From NCBI GenBank assembly GCA_030446625.1, contig JAUJMY010000005.1, positions 93,383 to 157,382 of the forward strand: a stretch of 64,000 bases of DNA. The letters are read 5' to 3'. Origin of the DNA: Gaiellaceae bacterium. GTDB taxonomy: Bacteria > Actinomycetota > Thermoleophilia > Gaiellales > Gaiellaceae. This document shows positions 8,405 through 17,346 of this stretch, piece after piece. The notes below the pieces were generated by a model, which worked only from the letters and a program-made list of their open reading frames with translations, had not been told where the DNA came from and ran no database searches. The translations under genes were made by a program, and so were the position numbers. Within the stretch, counting starts at the first letter, position 1, and every line of letters starts with the position of its first letter.

Positions 8405-8426
8405 TTATATGTGGAAAGAGCGGACG

Positions 8427-9074
8427 ATGAGCGAACAGCAGACGATCTTCGACGCGATCGATGGCGGCGACGTCGAGCGCGTGCGGGCGCTTGTCCGCGC
8501 CGATTCGTCCGTCGCGGAGGCACGCCGCGCGGACGGAGCCTCCGCACTGCTCGCCGCGCAGTACCGCGGCGGCGACGACCTCGTCACTGCGCTGCTCGAG
8601 GCTCGTGCGGAGCTCGACGTCTTCGAGGCTGCGGCCGTCGGTGACGTCGCGCGGGTTCGCGAGCTGGTCGACGCGTCTCCGGGGCTCGTCGACGCGTACG
8701 CGCCCGACGGCTTCACGCCGCTCACGCTCGCCGCGCACTTCGGACACGCGGACGTCGTGCGCCTCCTGCTCGAACGTGGGGCGGATGTGGCGCGGCGCGC
8801 GCGCCACGAGCACATCCAGGTGCAGCCGATCCACGCCGCGGCGGCGACGGGCCGGACGGAGATCGTCAGGCTGCTCCTCGACCGCGGCGCACCCGTCGAC
8901 GATGCGCAGCCGGGCGGATTCACGGCGCTTCACGCCGCGGCGCAGAACGGAGACGCCGAGCTTCTCCGGCTCCTGCTCGCGCGCGGCGCGTCCGCGGACG
9001 CGCCGCTCGAGGACGGTCGCACGGCACGTGACCTGGCGGGCGGCCGCGACGACGTGCTCGCGCTGCTCGCCTAG
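8427..9074 (+). CDS. Ankyrin-repeat protein
   Basis: A 215-residue protein made almost entirely of ankyrin repeats: 'GFTPLTLAAHFGHADVVRLL', 'QPIHAAAATGRTEIVRLLL' and 'GFTALHAAAQNGDAELLRLLL' are textbook units, with two weaker ones before and one after. It has no signal peptide or membrane segment, so it is a cytosolic protein-protein interaction scaffold; partners are unknown. ATG 8427 is preceded by GGAAAGAG; an in-frame ATG at 8409 would add six residues. Control by the divergent MarR protein is likely. Confidence 0.88.
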   Translation: MSEQQTIFDAIDGGDVERVRALVRADSSVAEARRADGASALLAAQYRGGDDLVTALLEARAELDVFEAAAVGDVARVRELVDASPGLVDAYAPDGFTPLTLAAHFGHADVVRLLLERGADVARRARHEHIQVQPIHAAAATGRTEIVRLLLDRGAPVDDAQPGGFTALHAAAQNGDAELLRLLLARGASADAPLEDGRTARDLAGGRDDVLALLA

Positions 9075-9857
9075 CCTGCGGCCTCGGCCGCGCGCATCCC
9101 GCGGAGGGCCCAGAGCACGAGCCCTGCTACGAGCGTGAGCACCATCGCGCCCGCGACGCCGACGCCGTCGGCGCTACCCGCGAGCAGGCTCCGCTCGGCC
9201 TCGAGCACGGCGGTGATGGGGTTCACGGAGGCGACGCCGTGGATCCACCCGCGAAGCAAATCGAGCGGGACGAACACCGGCGCGAGGAAGAGCAGGATGA
9301 AGACCGGGAGCTGCATCACCGGCCCCGCCTGCGTCGAGCGCAGTCGCAGCGCGACACCCGTCGCCCAGAGCGTCCCCGCGACGTTCACGAGCAGGGCGAG
9401 CAGCACGAGCCCGCCGAGGTCGAGGGCGCGGGTGTCGATCCGCATCCCCGTCAGGAGCGCGACGGCGAACACCAGCGTCGCCACGAAGAGCCAGCGGACG
9501 AGCGTCGCCAGCGCGTAGCCGAGGACGATCCCGCTCCGCCGAGGCGCGGCAAGCATCAGTCGACGCGCGAACCCGTACTCGAAGTCGCGCGCGATGCCGA
9601 ACCCGGCCGAACCCGGTGAACACGCCCGCCATCGCGGCGGACTGGAGGAGCACGAACGCGAACTGGAAGGCGACGTAGCCGGGCGCGTAGTCGAACCCGG
9701 GAACCTCGTCGACGCGGGAGAGGCCGCCGGCGAAGCCGATGAAGAAGACGAGCGGGAAGAGGACGGACGGCAGGAGGATCGCGGGGCGCGTGAACGCGTG
9801 CCGGATCACGCGCCACGCGACGGCGCCCGCGACGGAGAAGAGGCTCGCGCGGCTCAC
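9071..9857 (-). pseudogene. ABC-2 type permease, frameshifted by a 10-bp tandem duplication
   Basis: The gene starts at GTG 9857, overlapping the stop of the upstream permease, and reads as an ABC-2 permease N-terminus through 'AGVFTGFG'. It then loses frame. The continuing frame 'IARDFEYGFARRLMLAAP' runs to 9071 with the remaining membrane segments. The break is an exact tandem copy of CCGAACCCGG (plus-strand 9597-9606 and 9607-9616). Removing one copy restores 'FTGFGIARDFEYG'. It pairs with the 9854-10633 permease and the 10630-11595 ATPase as a drug-export-like ABC system. The lesion may be real or an assembly fault. Confidence 0.85.
9597..9616. repeat. 10-bp tandem duplication inside a permease gene
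   Basis: Two head-to-tail copies of CCGAACCCGG (9597-9606, 9607-9616). One copy fits the reading frame; two shift it by one. Removal of either copy would restore the permease gene, so this is a candidate slippage on/off site. Confidence 0.9.
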
Positions 9858-10633
9858 GTGCGCGTCATCCGCTCCCGGAATGCGACTGCGGACGCGCTCA
9901 GCCCGGCGACGACGATTCCGACGGCGCACGCGAACCCGAGCGCGAGCGCCTGCGCGTCCCAGCCGGCGATCACGAGGCTGCGGAGACCCTCGATCACGTA
10001 CGAGATCGGGTTCGCCGTCGCGATCGCGCGGAACCAGTCCGCCTCGATCAGGTGCCGCGGCAGGTTCATCGACGAGAGGAAGAAGCAGACGAAGAGGAGC
10101 GGGAAGAGCCCTTGCACGCCCTCGCTCGAGCCGGTTCGCAGCGCCATGAACGTCCCGATCCCGCCGAACGCGAGCCCGACGAGCCCCGCCAGCGCGAGCA
10201 GGACGAGCGCGCCCGCGGGCCCCGACTTCAGCTCCACGCCCGCCGCGAGCCCGATCGCGAGGTAGACGGCGGCCTGGGCGACGCACAGGACGACCGCCGC
10301 CAGCAGGTTTCCGAGCACGAGCGGCACGCTCGCCACCGGCGTCAGCGCGAGCCTGTTGAGGAAGCCGGTCTCGATGTCCCGCCCGAGCTCGACGGCGGCG
10401 TTGATCGCGACGAAGAGCGACCCGTGCACGAACGGGATCGCGAGCGCGAAGTCGAGGAACGAGTCGGCGGGGAACCCCGGCAGCGCGGCCGCGGGATCGA
10501 GGCCGCTCGTGATCACCGCGAGGAAGACGAGCGGGAAGACGACCGAGAAGAACATGTGCCCGGGCTGCCGCAGCGTCCGCACGAGCGCCCGCCGCGTCAG
10601 CTGCGCGACTTCGGCGAGCTGCAGGCCGCTCAC
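9854..10633 (-). CDS. ABC-2 type transporter permease
   Basis: A 259-residue integral membrane protein with about six hydrophobic segments and the ABC-2 signature 'ANPISYVIEGLRSL' near the C-terminus. It belongs with the DrrA-type ATPase encoded just upstream (start/stop overlap of four bases at 10630-10633), and the next permease overlaps its 3' end. DrrB-like systems export drugs, lipids or polysaccharide precursors; the substrate here is unknown. Confidence 0.87.
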   Translation of the reverse strand: MSGLQLAEVAQLTRRALVRTLRQPGHMFFSVVFPLVFLAVITSGLDPAAALPGFPADSFLDFALAIPFVHGSLFVAINAAVELGRDIETGFLNRLALTPVASVPLVLGNLLAAVVLCVAQAAVYLAIGLAAGVELKSGPAGALVLLALAGLVGLAFGGIGTFMALRTGSSEGVQGLFPLLFVCFFLSSMNLPRHLIEADWFRAIATANPISYVIEGLRSLVIAGWDAQALALGFACAVGIVVAGLSASAVAFRERMTRT

Positions 10634-11595
10634 GCGACGACCGGTTCCGGTTCTCCCGCGCCCTCGAGCCGGTGCCCCGTCTTCGCGAGGAAGACGTCGT
10701 CGAGCGTCGGTGCGTGCAGCTGCAGGTGCGCGACCGCGAGGCCTTCCGCGTCCAGCGTCCGGACGACGTCCGCGAGGTCGGCGTCGCCGTCGAGGCGCAC
10801 CGCGACCGCTCCGGGCGCGGCGACGACCTCGGCACCGAAGCGGTCGAGCGTCCGCGCGACCGCCTCGCGGTCGTCCGCGTTCGCGGGAATCGCCTCGACG
10901 CTCGGGCGCGAGATCTCCGCCTTCAGGTCGGCCGGCGTCCCCTCCGCGACGATCCGGCCGCGGTCGATGATCCCGACGCGATCCGCGAGCACGTCCGCCT
11001 CCTCGAGATACTGCGTCGTGAGGAAGACCGTCACGCCCTCCTCCTTCGCGAGCCGCCCGACCTCGACCCAGAGCGCGTTCCGGCTCTGCGGATCGAGCCC
11101 CGTCGTCGGCTCGTCCAAGAAGAGGATCGACGGGTGGTGGACGAGCGCGAGCGCCAGGTCGAGCCGCCGCTTCATGCCGCCCGAGTAACCCTTGACGTTG
11201 CGGTCGGCGGCCTCGGTCAGCCCGACGCGCTCCAACAGCTCCGCGCCGCGGCGCTCGCGCTCGCTCCGCGGGAGCCCGTGCAGGGCGCCCTGGAGCCGCA
11301 TGTGATCCCGCCCGGTCAGGAACGGGTCGAGCGCGGCCTCCTGCAGCGCGGCTCCGATCGACCCGCGTACGCGCGATCCCTCGCGGACGACGTCGTACCC
11401 CGCGACTGTCGCGCGGCCGGAGGTGGGCGGGAGGAGCGTCGTCAGGATGTGCACCGTCGTCGACTTGCCGGCTCCGTTCGGGCCGAGGAAGCCGTAGATC
11501 TCTCCGGACGAGACCGCGATGTCGATCCCGTCGACGGCGCGCGGGCCCTTCTTGAACTCGCGGACGAGCGCGTCCGCCTCGATTGCGTACCTCAT
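10630..11595 (-). CDS. ABC transporter ATP-binding protein, DrrA-like
   Basis: A 321-residue ATPase with Walker A GPNGAGKST, signature YSGGMKRRLDLA, Walker B ILFLDEPTTGLD and a TTQYLEEAD switch region, the pattern of daunorubicin-resistance-type DrrA proteins. A C-terminal extension of about 90 residues (from about 230) matches the DUF4162-like tail of this group. It is first in a three-gene minus-strand operon with two ABC-2 permeases, one of which is frameshifted, so the exporter may be non-functional as read. Confidence 0.92.
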   Translation of the reverse strand: MRYAIEADALVREFKKGPRAVDGIDIAVSSGEIYGFLGPNGAGKSTTVHILTTLLPPTSGRATVAGYDVVREGSRVRGSIGAALQEAALDPFLTGRDHMRLQGALHGLPRSERERRGAELLERVGLTEAADRNVKGYSGGMKRRLDLALALVHHPSILFLDEPTTGLDPQSRNALWVEVGRLAKEEGVTVFLTTQYLEEADVLADRVGIIDRGRIVAEGTPADLKAEISRPSVEAIPANADDREAVARTLDRFGAEVVAAPGAVAVRLDGDADLADVVRTLDAEGLAVAHLQLHAPTLDDVFLAKTGHRLEGAGEPEPVVA

Positions 11596-11614
11596 TCGGG
11601 CCCTCGCCGCGGCG

Positions 11615-12202
11615 TCAGGACAGGACGCGCGACACGCTAGCCGTCGCGCCGCGCTCCTGCACCGCCTCCTCGAGGGCCTCGAGCAGGGCGCGCACCGCCT
11701 GCCGAGTCTCCTCGTCTGCGAGACGCCCGTCTTCGAATTTCATGTACGCCTCGCCCACGAGCACCTCCGGCTCTGCGAGGACGTCCGCCTTGGAGAACCC
11801 GAGCGCGTCGCGCACGTGCGCCTGCGCGCGCGCCGTTCCCCTGAATCCGGTCGAGGCGCCCATCAGCGCGACCGGCTTCCCCGTCAGGGGCGACGCCATC
11901 GGCGGCCGCGACGCCCAGTCGATCGCGTTCTTGAGCAGGCCCGGGATGCCGTGGTTGTACTCGGGGGTGGCGATCAGGAGCCCGTCGCCCTCGCGGATCG
12001 CGCTCTTGAGAGCGGCGACCGGCCCCGGGTCGCCCGCCGCCTCCACGTCGGCGTCGTAGAACGGGAGCGGCCTCAGGTCGAACTCCGCCACGTCCATGCC
12101 GGAAGGGGCGAGCTCCCTCGCCGCGCGCACGAGCGCGCGGTTGTAGGAGCCCGCCCTCAAGCTTCCGGCTAGCGCGACGATCCGGATCGGGGCGCTAGCC
12201 AA
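11615..12202 (-). CDS. NADPH-dependent FMN reductase
   Basis: A 195-residue flavodoxin-fold reductase. The phosphate-binding 'AGSLRAGSYNRAL' lies at residues 12-24, and the FMN-contact 'TPEYNHGIPGLLKNAIDW' is the hallmark of the family (azoreductase/quinone reductase type). It reduces FMN, quinones, azo dyes or chromate with NADPH in the cytosol; the physiological substrate is open. It overlaps the YceI gene stop by eight bases, so they are probably co-transcribed. Confidence 0.9.
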   Translation of the reverse strand: MASAPIRIVALAGSLRAGSYNRALVRAARELAPSGMDVAEFDLRPLPFYDADVEAAGDPGPVAALKSAIREGDGLLIATPEYNHGIPGLLKNAIDWASRPPMASPLTGKPVALMGASTGFRGTARAQAHVRDALGFSKADVLAEPEVLVGEAYMKFEDGRLADEETRQAVRALLEALEEAVQERGATASVSRVLS

Positions 12203-12614
12203 CCTTCGTGGCCGAGACGTCCGCGACGATCTCGACCTCCATGTCGCCCCACTCGAGGCGCCCGCGGGCGTCGATCGCGATCCGGTCGTTCCCGTACGGG
12301 TCCTGCGCAGGGCCGCGCAGGCTCGCCTCGAGCGGCACCTCGAACGTCGCTTCCTTGATCGTCAGCGCGCCGAGGATGCGGAACGCCCCGTCCTCACGCG
12401 ACTCGACCCCGCGCGTCTCGAAGCGGATCTCGGGGAAGCTCGCGGCGTCGAAGAAGTCCGGTGAGCGCAGGTGCTCGTCGCGCTGCGGCTGGCGCGTGTC
12501 GACGCTCGCCGCGCGGATGACGCCGGACGCGCGCAGGTCTTCGATCGCCTCGTCGGCCTCGATCGTGCCGTCGAACTCGGTGAAGTGCCCCTGGATCGTG
12601 CGGACGTCCTTCAC
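12195..12614 (-). CDS. YceI-family protein with lost 5' end
   Basis: The only usable start (GTG 12614) gives 139 residues from 'KDVRTIQGHFTEFDG' to the stop, covering most of the YceI lipocalin-like barrel that binds isoprenoids. The frame stays coding-like upstream to 12653, reading 'WAVDADHSSVEFRV', the conserved YceI N-terminus. It then meets no start codon before an in-frame stop at 12668. The gene has lost its start and promoter where it abuts a MarR fragment (see pseudogene 12640-12846). Translation from the internal GTG would lack the first strand. Confidence 0.75.
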   Translation of the reverse strand: MKDVRTIQGHFTEFDGTIEADEAIEDLRASGVIRAASVDTRQPQRDEHLRSPDFFDAASFPEIRFETRGVESREDGAFRILGALTIKEATFEVPLEASLRGPAQDPYGNDRIAIDARGRLEWGDMEVEIVADVSATKVG

Positions 12615-12639
12615 CCGGAACTCGACGCTCGAATGGTCG

Positions 12640-12846
12640 GCGTCGACCGCCCACGCGCGCGTCGCCTACGCGAAGCTGACGGACGCCGGCTACGCGAAGT
12701 TGCGCGAGGCCGCCGCGACGCACGTGGAGGGGATCGAGCGCCTCTTCGTCAGCCGCTTCGGCGAGCACGAGCTCGAGACGCTCGCCGAGCTCCTCCGCCG
12801 CGTGCCGGGCGACGGGCTCGGCGCGGACGCCTGCGCCGTCGACTGA
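12640..12846 (+). pseudogene. C-terminal fragment of a MarR-family regulator
   Basis: About 65 plus-strand codons encode only the end of a MarR protein: 'ARVAYAKLTDAGYAKLREAA' (wing and start of the dimer helix), then the dimerisation helices 'HVEGIERLFVSRF' and 'ETLAELLRRVPGD'. The DNA-binding half is absent; upstream of about 12650 the frame is merely antisense to yceI. A divergent MarR-YceI pair is common in actinobacteria. The simplest reading is that a deletion removed the intergenic promoters, the MarR N-terminus and the YceI start. Confidence 0.75.
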
Positions 12847-12895
12847 TCGCGACCCTTCCGGCGCACGCGCGTCGGCCGGCGCCGTTGCGGAGCCG

Positions 12896-13510
<615 letters not shown>

Positions 13511-13562
13511 CGGCCGCGAGTCTACGAAGCCGCTCGGCCGTCGCGCCGGCGCGGCGACCGGG

Positions 13563-14378
13563 TCAGGGCCGTGGATGCTTCTCCCGGTGCTCCTCCGGCT
13601 TCGCGTCGGCAGCGGCGTGTGCCGCGGCGCTGTTGCCGCGCGCCGGCTCGGCGTGGGCGGGCGCGGGCGCCGGCGCGGCGAGCGCCGCCGCCGGCGCGGG
13701 GGCGGGGGCGGCGGCGGCAGGCGCGGCGGGCGCGGCGGGTGCAGGCGCGGCCGCGGGTGCTGGGGCCGGCGCGCGCTCCTTGCGTTGCGCCGCAGGCGTG
13801 TGCTCGCGCTCGCCCCGCGTGCCGCGCCGCTTCTCGTGCCCGTGCTTGCGCCCGCGTCCCCGCGCCGGCTCCGCGGTCGCCGGGTCCGTTTGCGGCTGTG
13901 GCTGTGGCTGCGGCGGCGGGGACGCAGCGACCGGCTGCGGCGGGCGCGCCTGGTGGAGCACAGGCGTCGGCGCCGCCGTCGGCGCGGCGGCGGGCGCGGT
14001 CGACGCGCCGGGCGGCACGCGGGGTGCCGCCGCAGGGGCGGCAGGGCGTGGTGCCGTTGCAGGAGCCGCAGGGGCGGGTGCGCGTCGCGCGGGGCCGCGC
14101 GGCCGCCGCCGGGCTTCCCGCCGGGGCGTCCGCACCGCAACGCGGAGCGCGCGTGCCCTCGGAGCGACGGCGGGACGCGCGGGCGGTGCCGCGAGCGGCG
14201 GACGCTCCCACGTCCGCGCCGGCGGCGGCTCGACGAGCGCCTCGACCGACGGTGCACGGACCGCCCGGGGCTCCGTACGGAGCTCCGGGACCGCGACCGT
14301 GACGACGCGCCCCGGCGTTTCGTCGTTCCCCCACGCGAGCAGCGCGAGCGCAGCCAGGAGGGCACCAACAGCTAGCAA
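13563..14378 (-). CDS. Membrane-anchored Pro/Ala-rich low-complexity protein
   Basis: 271 residues from TTG 14378. The first 16 residues (LAVGALLAALALLAWG) form a membrane anchor or signal. The rest is disordered Pro/Ala/Arg-rich sequence with short Gln-Pro runs, a basic 'RGRGRKHGHEKRRG' patch and a closing His/Lys/Glu-rich tail. No known domain is seen. The only in-frame starts are near this TTG, because a stop lies about 25 codons upstream. GC-rich low complexity can leave false open frames, so the reality of the gene is moderately supported, mainly by the hydrophobic start. The role may be an extracytoplasmic spacer. Confidence 0.5.
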   Translation of the reverse strand: MLAVGALLAALALLAWGNDETPGRVVTVAVPELRTEPRAVRAPSVEALVEPPPARTWERPPLAAPPARPAVAPRARALRVAVRTPRREARRRPRGPARRAPAPAAPATAPRPAAPAAAPRVPPGASTAPAAAPTAAPTPVLHQARPPQPVAASPPPQPQPQPQTDPATAEPARGRGRKHGHEKRRGTRGEREHTPAAQRKERAPAPAPAAAPAPAAPAAPAAAAPAPAPAAALAAPAPAPAHAEPARGNSAAAHAAADAKPEEHREKHPRP

Positions 14379-14452
14379 TCGTGCGACGGTGCTGAGAATC
14401 GTCGCCTTCTTGTGTCGACCCCGCGCTGCGGGGCGGTGCTACCGCAACCGAC

Positions 14453-15589
14453 TCACTGTAGACCAGCGCCGGCGGATGTCCACCCCGGAGCCGGGGCACG
14501 CGCGACTTGCGCACGGGTGAGATCGTCGGGTCGCGCGCAACCGCAGAGCGCGAGCGCAAGCTGGATCTCGTCGCGCAGCAGCTCGAGCACGTGTCGCGCG
14601 CCCGCCTCGCCGCCGGCGGCCAGGCCCCAGACGATCGGGCGCCCGGCGAGGACGGCGCGCGCGCCGAGGGCCAGCGCCTTCACGACGTCGACGCCGCGCC
14701 GGATGCCGCCGTCGAGCAGGACCTCCACGCGGTCGCCCACGGCGTCCACGACCTCGGGCAGCGCGTCGAGCGACGCCGGCACGCCGTCGAGCTGGCGGCC
14801 GCCGTGGTTCGAGACGACGATTCCCGCCGCGCCGTGCTCGAGGGCGAGGAGCGCGTCCTCCGCGGTGAGGACGCCCTTCACGAGCACGGGAGCGGCCGAG
14901 GCGGCCGCGAGCGCCTCGACGTCCTTCCAGCTGAGCGACGGATCGATCAGCGCGAGCATCTCCTTCGGGGTCGTCCCCGTCGCGCCACCGCCCGCCGCGA
15001 CGCTCGGCACCGTCAGCTCGCGCGGAATGGTGAAGCCCGTGCGGAGGTCGCGCTCGCGCCGACCGAGGAACGGCGTGTCGATCGTGACGACGACGGCGCC
15101 GAACCCGGCATCGGCGGCCTGGTCGAGGAGGCTGCGAGCGAAGCCGCGGTCGCGGAAGACGTAGAGCTGGAACCAGCGCGGCGCTCCCGGTGCGGCGGCG
15201 GCGACGTCCGCGGGAGTCGTGGTCGCGAGCGTGGACAGGCACATGATCGTCCCGACCGCCGCCGCGGCGCGCGCCGTTCCGCATTCTCCGTCGGCGTGCG
15301 CGACGCGCTGGAACGCGACCGGCGCGACGAGGAGCGGCATCGAGACGTCGGTGCCGAGCACGGTCGTCGCGGTCGTCGTCTCCGCGACGTCCACGAGCAT
15401 CCGCGGGCGCAGCGTCCACTCCGCGTACGCCTCGACGTTCCGCCGCAGCGTCCGCTCGTCGCCCGCGCCGCCGGCGAAGTAGCCGTACGCCCCCGCTTCG
15501 AGCCGCTCCTCGGCCAGCCGCTCGTAGTCCCAGACGTTCAGCGGCTCCGGCTGCACGAGCGGACTATGACCGACGCACTGGCCAGCCAC
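14453..15589 (-). CDS. FMN-dependent alpha-hydroxy-acid dehydrogenase/oxidase
   Basis: A 378-residue member of the lactate oxidase/glycolate oxidase family. It has the substrate-binding 'YGYFAGGAGDE', FMN-binding 'VAPVAFQRVAH', and the active-site 'SNHGGRQLDG' with catalytic His and Arg, followed by 'LDGGIRRGVDVVKALALGA'. It oxidises a 2-hydroxy acid such as lactate; whether oxygen or quinone is the acceptor cannot be told. It is divergent from the osmolyte importer operon; its start region is near that promoter. Confidence 0.88.
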   Translation of the reverse strand: MAGQCVGHSPLVQPEPLNVWDYERLAEERLEAGAYGYFAGGAGDERTLRRNVEAYAEWTLRPRMLVDVAETTTATTVLGTDVSMPLLVAPVAFQRVAHADGECGTARAAAAVGTIMCLSTLATTTPADVAAAAPGAPRWFQLYVFRDRGFARSLLDQAADAGFGAVVVTIDTPFLGRRERDLRTGFTIPRELTVPSVAAGGGATGTTPKEMLALIDPSLSWKDVEALAAASAAPVLVKGVLTAEDALLALEHGAAGIVVSNHGGRQLDGVPASLDALPEVVDAVGDRVEVLLDGGIRRGVDVVKALALGARAVLAGRPIVWGLAAGGEAGARHVLELLRDEIQLALALCGCARPDDLTRAQVARAPAPGWTSAGAGLQ

Positions 15590-15661
15590 CGCGCTCTTCC
15601 AGCCGCCGCGCTCTTCGCGCCCACGCGCGCCCTCGCCTGCCGCTCGCTACGGTTCCGCTGC

Positions 15662-16627
15662 GTGAGCGGTGCGGCCGCCGAGATCGAGTTCCGCGGCGCG
15701 ACGAAGCGCTACCCGGGCCGCCCGCACGCAGCGGTCACGGATCTGTCGCTGACGATCGCCCCCGGCGAGATATGCGTGCTCGTCGGCCCCTCGGGTAGCG
15801 GCAAGACGACCGCTCTGAAGATGGTCAACCGCCTGATCGACGTCACGCAGGGCGACGTCCTCATCGACGGCCGCAGCGTGCGCGCCCTCGACGTCACGGA
15901 GCTGCGCCGCCGGATCGGCTACGTCATCCAACACGTCGGCCTGTTCCCGCATCTCAGCGTCGGCGAGAACATCGCGACGGTGCCGCGGCTGCTCCGCTGG
16001 GGCCGACCGCGCATCGCCGAACGCGTCGTCGAGCTCCTCGAGCTGGTCGGACTCGAAGCCGACGATCGCCGGCGCTACCCGGCGCAGCTGTCCGGAGGGC
16101 AGCGTCAGCGCGTCGGGCTCGCGCGTGCGCTCGCGGGCGATCCGCCGCTGATGCTGATGGACGAGCCGTTCGGCGCGCTCGACCCGATCACGCGCGAGCG
16201 CCTGCAGAACGAGTTCTTGAAGCTGCAGGAATCGGTACGGAAGACGGTCGTCTTCGTGACGCACGACATCGACGAGGCGATCAAGCTGGCGGGCCGGGTC
16301 GCGATCCTCCGCGAGGGCGGTGTGCTCGCGCAGTACGACACACCTGACGCGCTCCTCGCGCGTCCGGCGGATGACTTCGTCGCGCGATTCGTCGGCGCGG
16401 ACCGCGGGCTCAAACGCCTCGCCCTCAAGCGCGTGGCCGACGTCGGGCTCGAGCCCGCCGACGGGAGCGTTCTGCCCGAGGTCGACTCGGCGATGACTCT
16501 GCGCGACGCACTCTCCTTCCTGCTCGCGGGCGGCAGCCGTCGGGCACACGTTCGGGCCGACGACGGCTCGGTCGCGGGAACGATCTCTGTCGAGCGCATC
16601 GCGGACCTGCTTGCGGAGCAGTCGTGA
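15662..16627 (+). CDS. Glycine betaine/choline-type ABC transporter ATP-binding protein (OpuCA-like)
   Basis: 321 residues from GTG 15662. The ATPase core has GPSGSGKTT, LSGGQRQRVGLARAL and LMLMDEPFGALDP, and the 'KMVNRLIDVTQGDVLIDG' region typical of quaternary-amine (QAT) transporters. The last 70 residues form a shortened CBS-like domain. It energises osmolyte uptake with the two permeases that follow by GTGA and ATGA overlaps. In Firmicutes the OpuCA CBS domain is a c-di-AMP target; whether this short version binds it is unknown. Confidence 0.92.
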   Translation: MSGAAAEIEFRGATKRYPGRPHAAVTDLSLTIAPGEICVLVGPSGSGKTTALKMVNRLIDVTQGDVLIDGRSVRALDVTELRRRIGYVIQHVGLFPHLSVGENIATVPRLLRWGRPRIAERVVELLELVGLEADDRRRYPAQLSGGQRQRVGLARALAGDPPLMLMDEPFGALDPITRERLQNEFLKLQESVRKTVVFVTHDIDEAIKLAGRVAILREGGVLAQYDTPDALLARPADDFVARFVGADRGLKRLALKRVADVGLEPADGSVLPEVDSAMTLRDALSFLLAGGSRRAHVRADDGSVAGTISVERIADLLAEQS

Positions 16628-17346
16628 CGGCGCTCGCTCAGGCGCAGCCCGTGATCCCGGACTTCGGGCGCGGCTCCGACTGCGTCCGCGAGAACCGCAC
16701 GTTCTGTTGGGACTGGGTTCGCGACCACTGGGACGACACGCTCCAGCCGCGCCTGCTCGAGCACGTCGAGCTGACGGCGTATGCGGTCGGGATCGGGTTC
16801 GCGATCGCGTTCGTCGCGGCGCTCGTCGCCTACCGCCACCGATCCTTCGAGGGCGCGTTCGGGTTCACGTCGGAGCTCCTGTACACGATCCCGTCGCTCG
16901 CGCTCTTCCAGCTGCTCGTGCCCGTGACGGGGCTGACGATCACGACGGTCGAGATCGCGCTCGTCTCGTACACGCTCCTGATCCTCTTCCGCAACGTCGT
17001 CGCGGGCCTGCGCGCGGTTCCCGACGACGTGCTCGAGGCCGCGCGCGGCATGGGATTCACGCGCGCGCAGACACTGCTGCGCGTCGAGCTTCCGCTCGCC
17101 GCACCTTCGATCCTCGCGGGCGTGCGCATCGCGGCGGTCTCGACGATCTCGCTCGCGACGATCGCTGCCTTCGTCTTGCCCGAAGGTCTCGGGCAGCCGA
17201 TCCTCGACGGGTTGAGGACGTTCTTCAAGACGAAGTTCATCGCGGCTGGAGCACTCGCCGTGGCGCTCGCGATCGCGACCGACGCGCTGCTCGTGCTCGT
17301 CCAGCGGTCGCTCACCCCGTGGACCCGCGCGAGTCGCGCGGGATGA
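16624..17346 (+). CDS. Glycine betaine-type ABC transporter permease (OpuCB-like)
   Basis: A 240-residue permease with about five membrane helices and the ABC coupling motif region 'EAARGMGFTRAQTLLRVELPLA'. Its start overlaps the ATPase stop (GTGA at 16624). A hydrophilic N-terminal stretch of about 45 residues with two Cys precedes the first helix, longer than in OpuCB. It forms the membrane channel with the next gene. Confidence 0.9.
   Translation: MTALAQAQPVIPDFGRGSDCVRENRTFCWDWVRDHWDDTLQPRLLEHVELTAYAVGIGFAIAFVAALVAYRHRSFEGAFGFTSELLYTIPSLALFQLLVPVTGLTITTVEIALVSYTLLILFRNVVAGLRAVPDDVLEAARGMGFTRAQTLLRVELPLAAPSILAGVRIAAVSTISLATIAAFVLPEGLGQPILDGLRTFFKTKFIAAGALAVALAIATDALLVLVQRSLTPWTRASRAG

Noticed and set aside
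13633..14520. Plus-strand Gly/Ala-rich open frame
   Set aside because: It is the mirror of the Pro/Ala-rich minus-strand gene. The minus frame has the membrane anchor and a more protein-like ending.
14507..15661. Plus-strand extension of the osmolyte ATPase by almost 400 codons
   Set aside because: It lies antisense to the FMN hydroxy-acid oxidase and has no domain; the ATPase family begins at the GTG at 15662.
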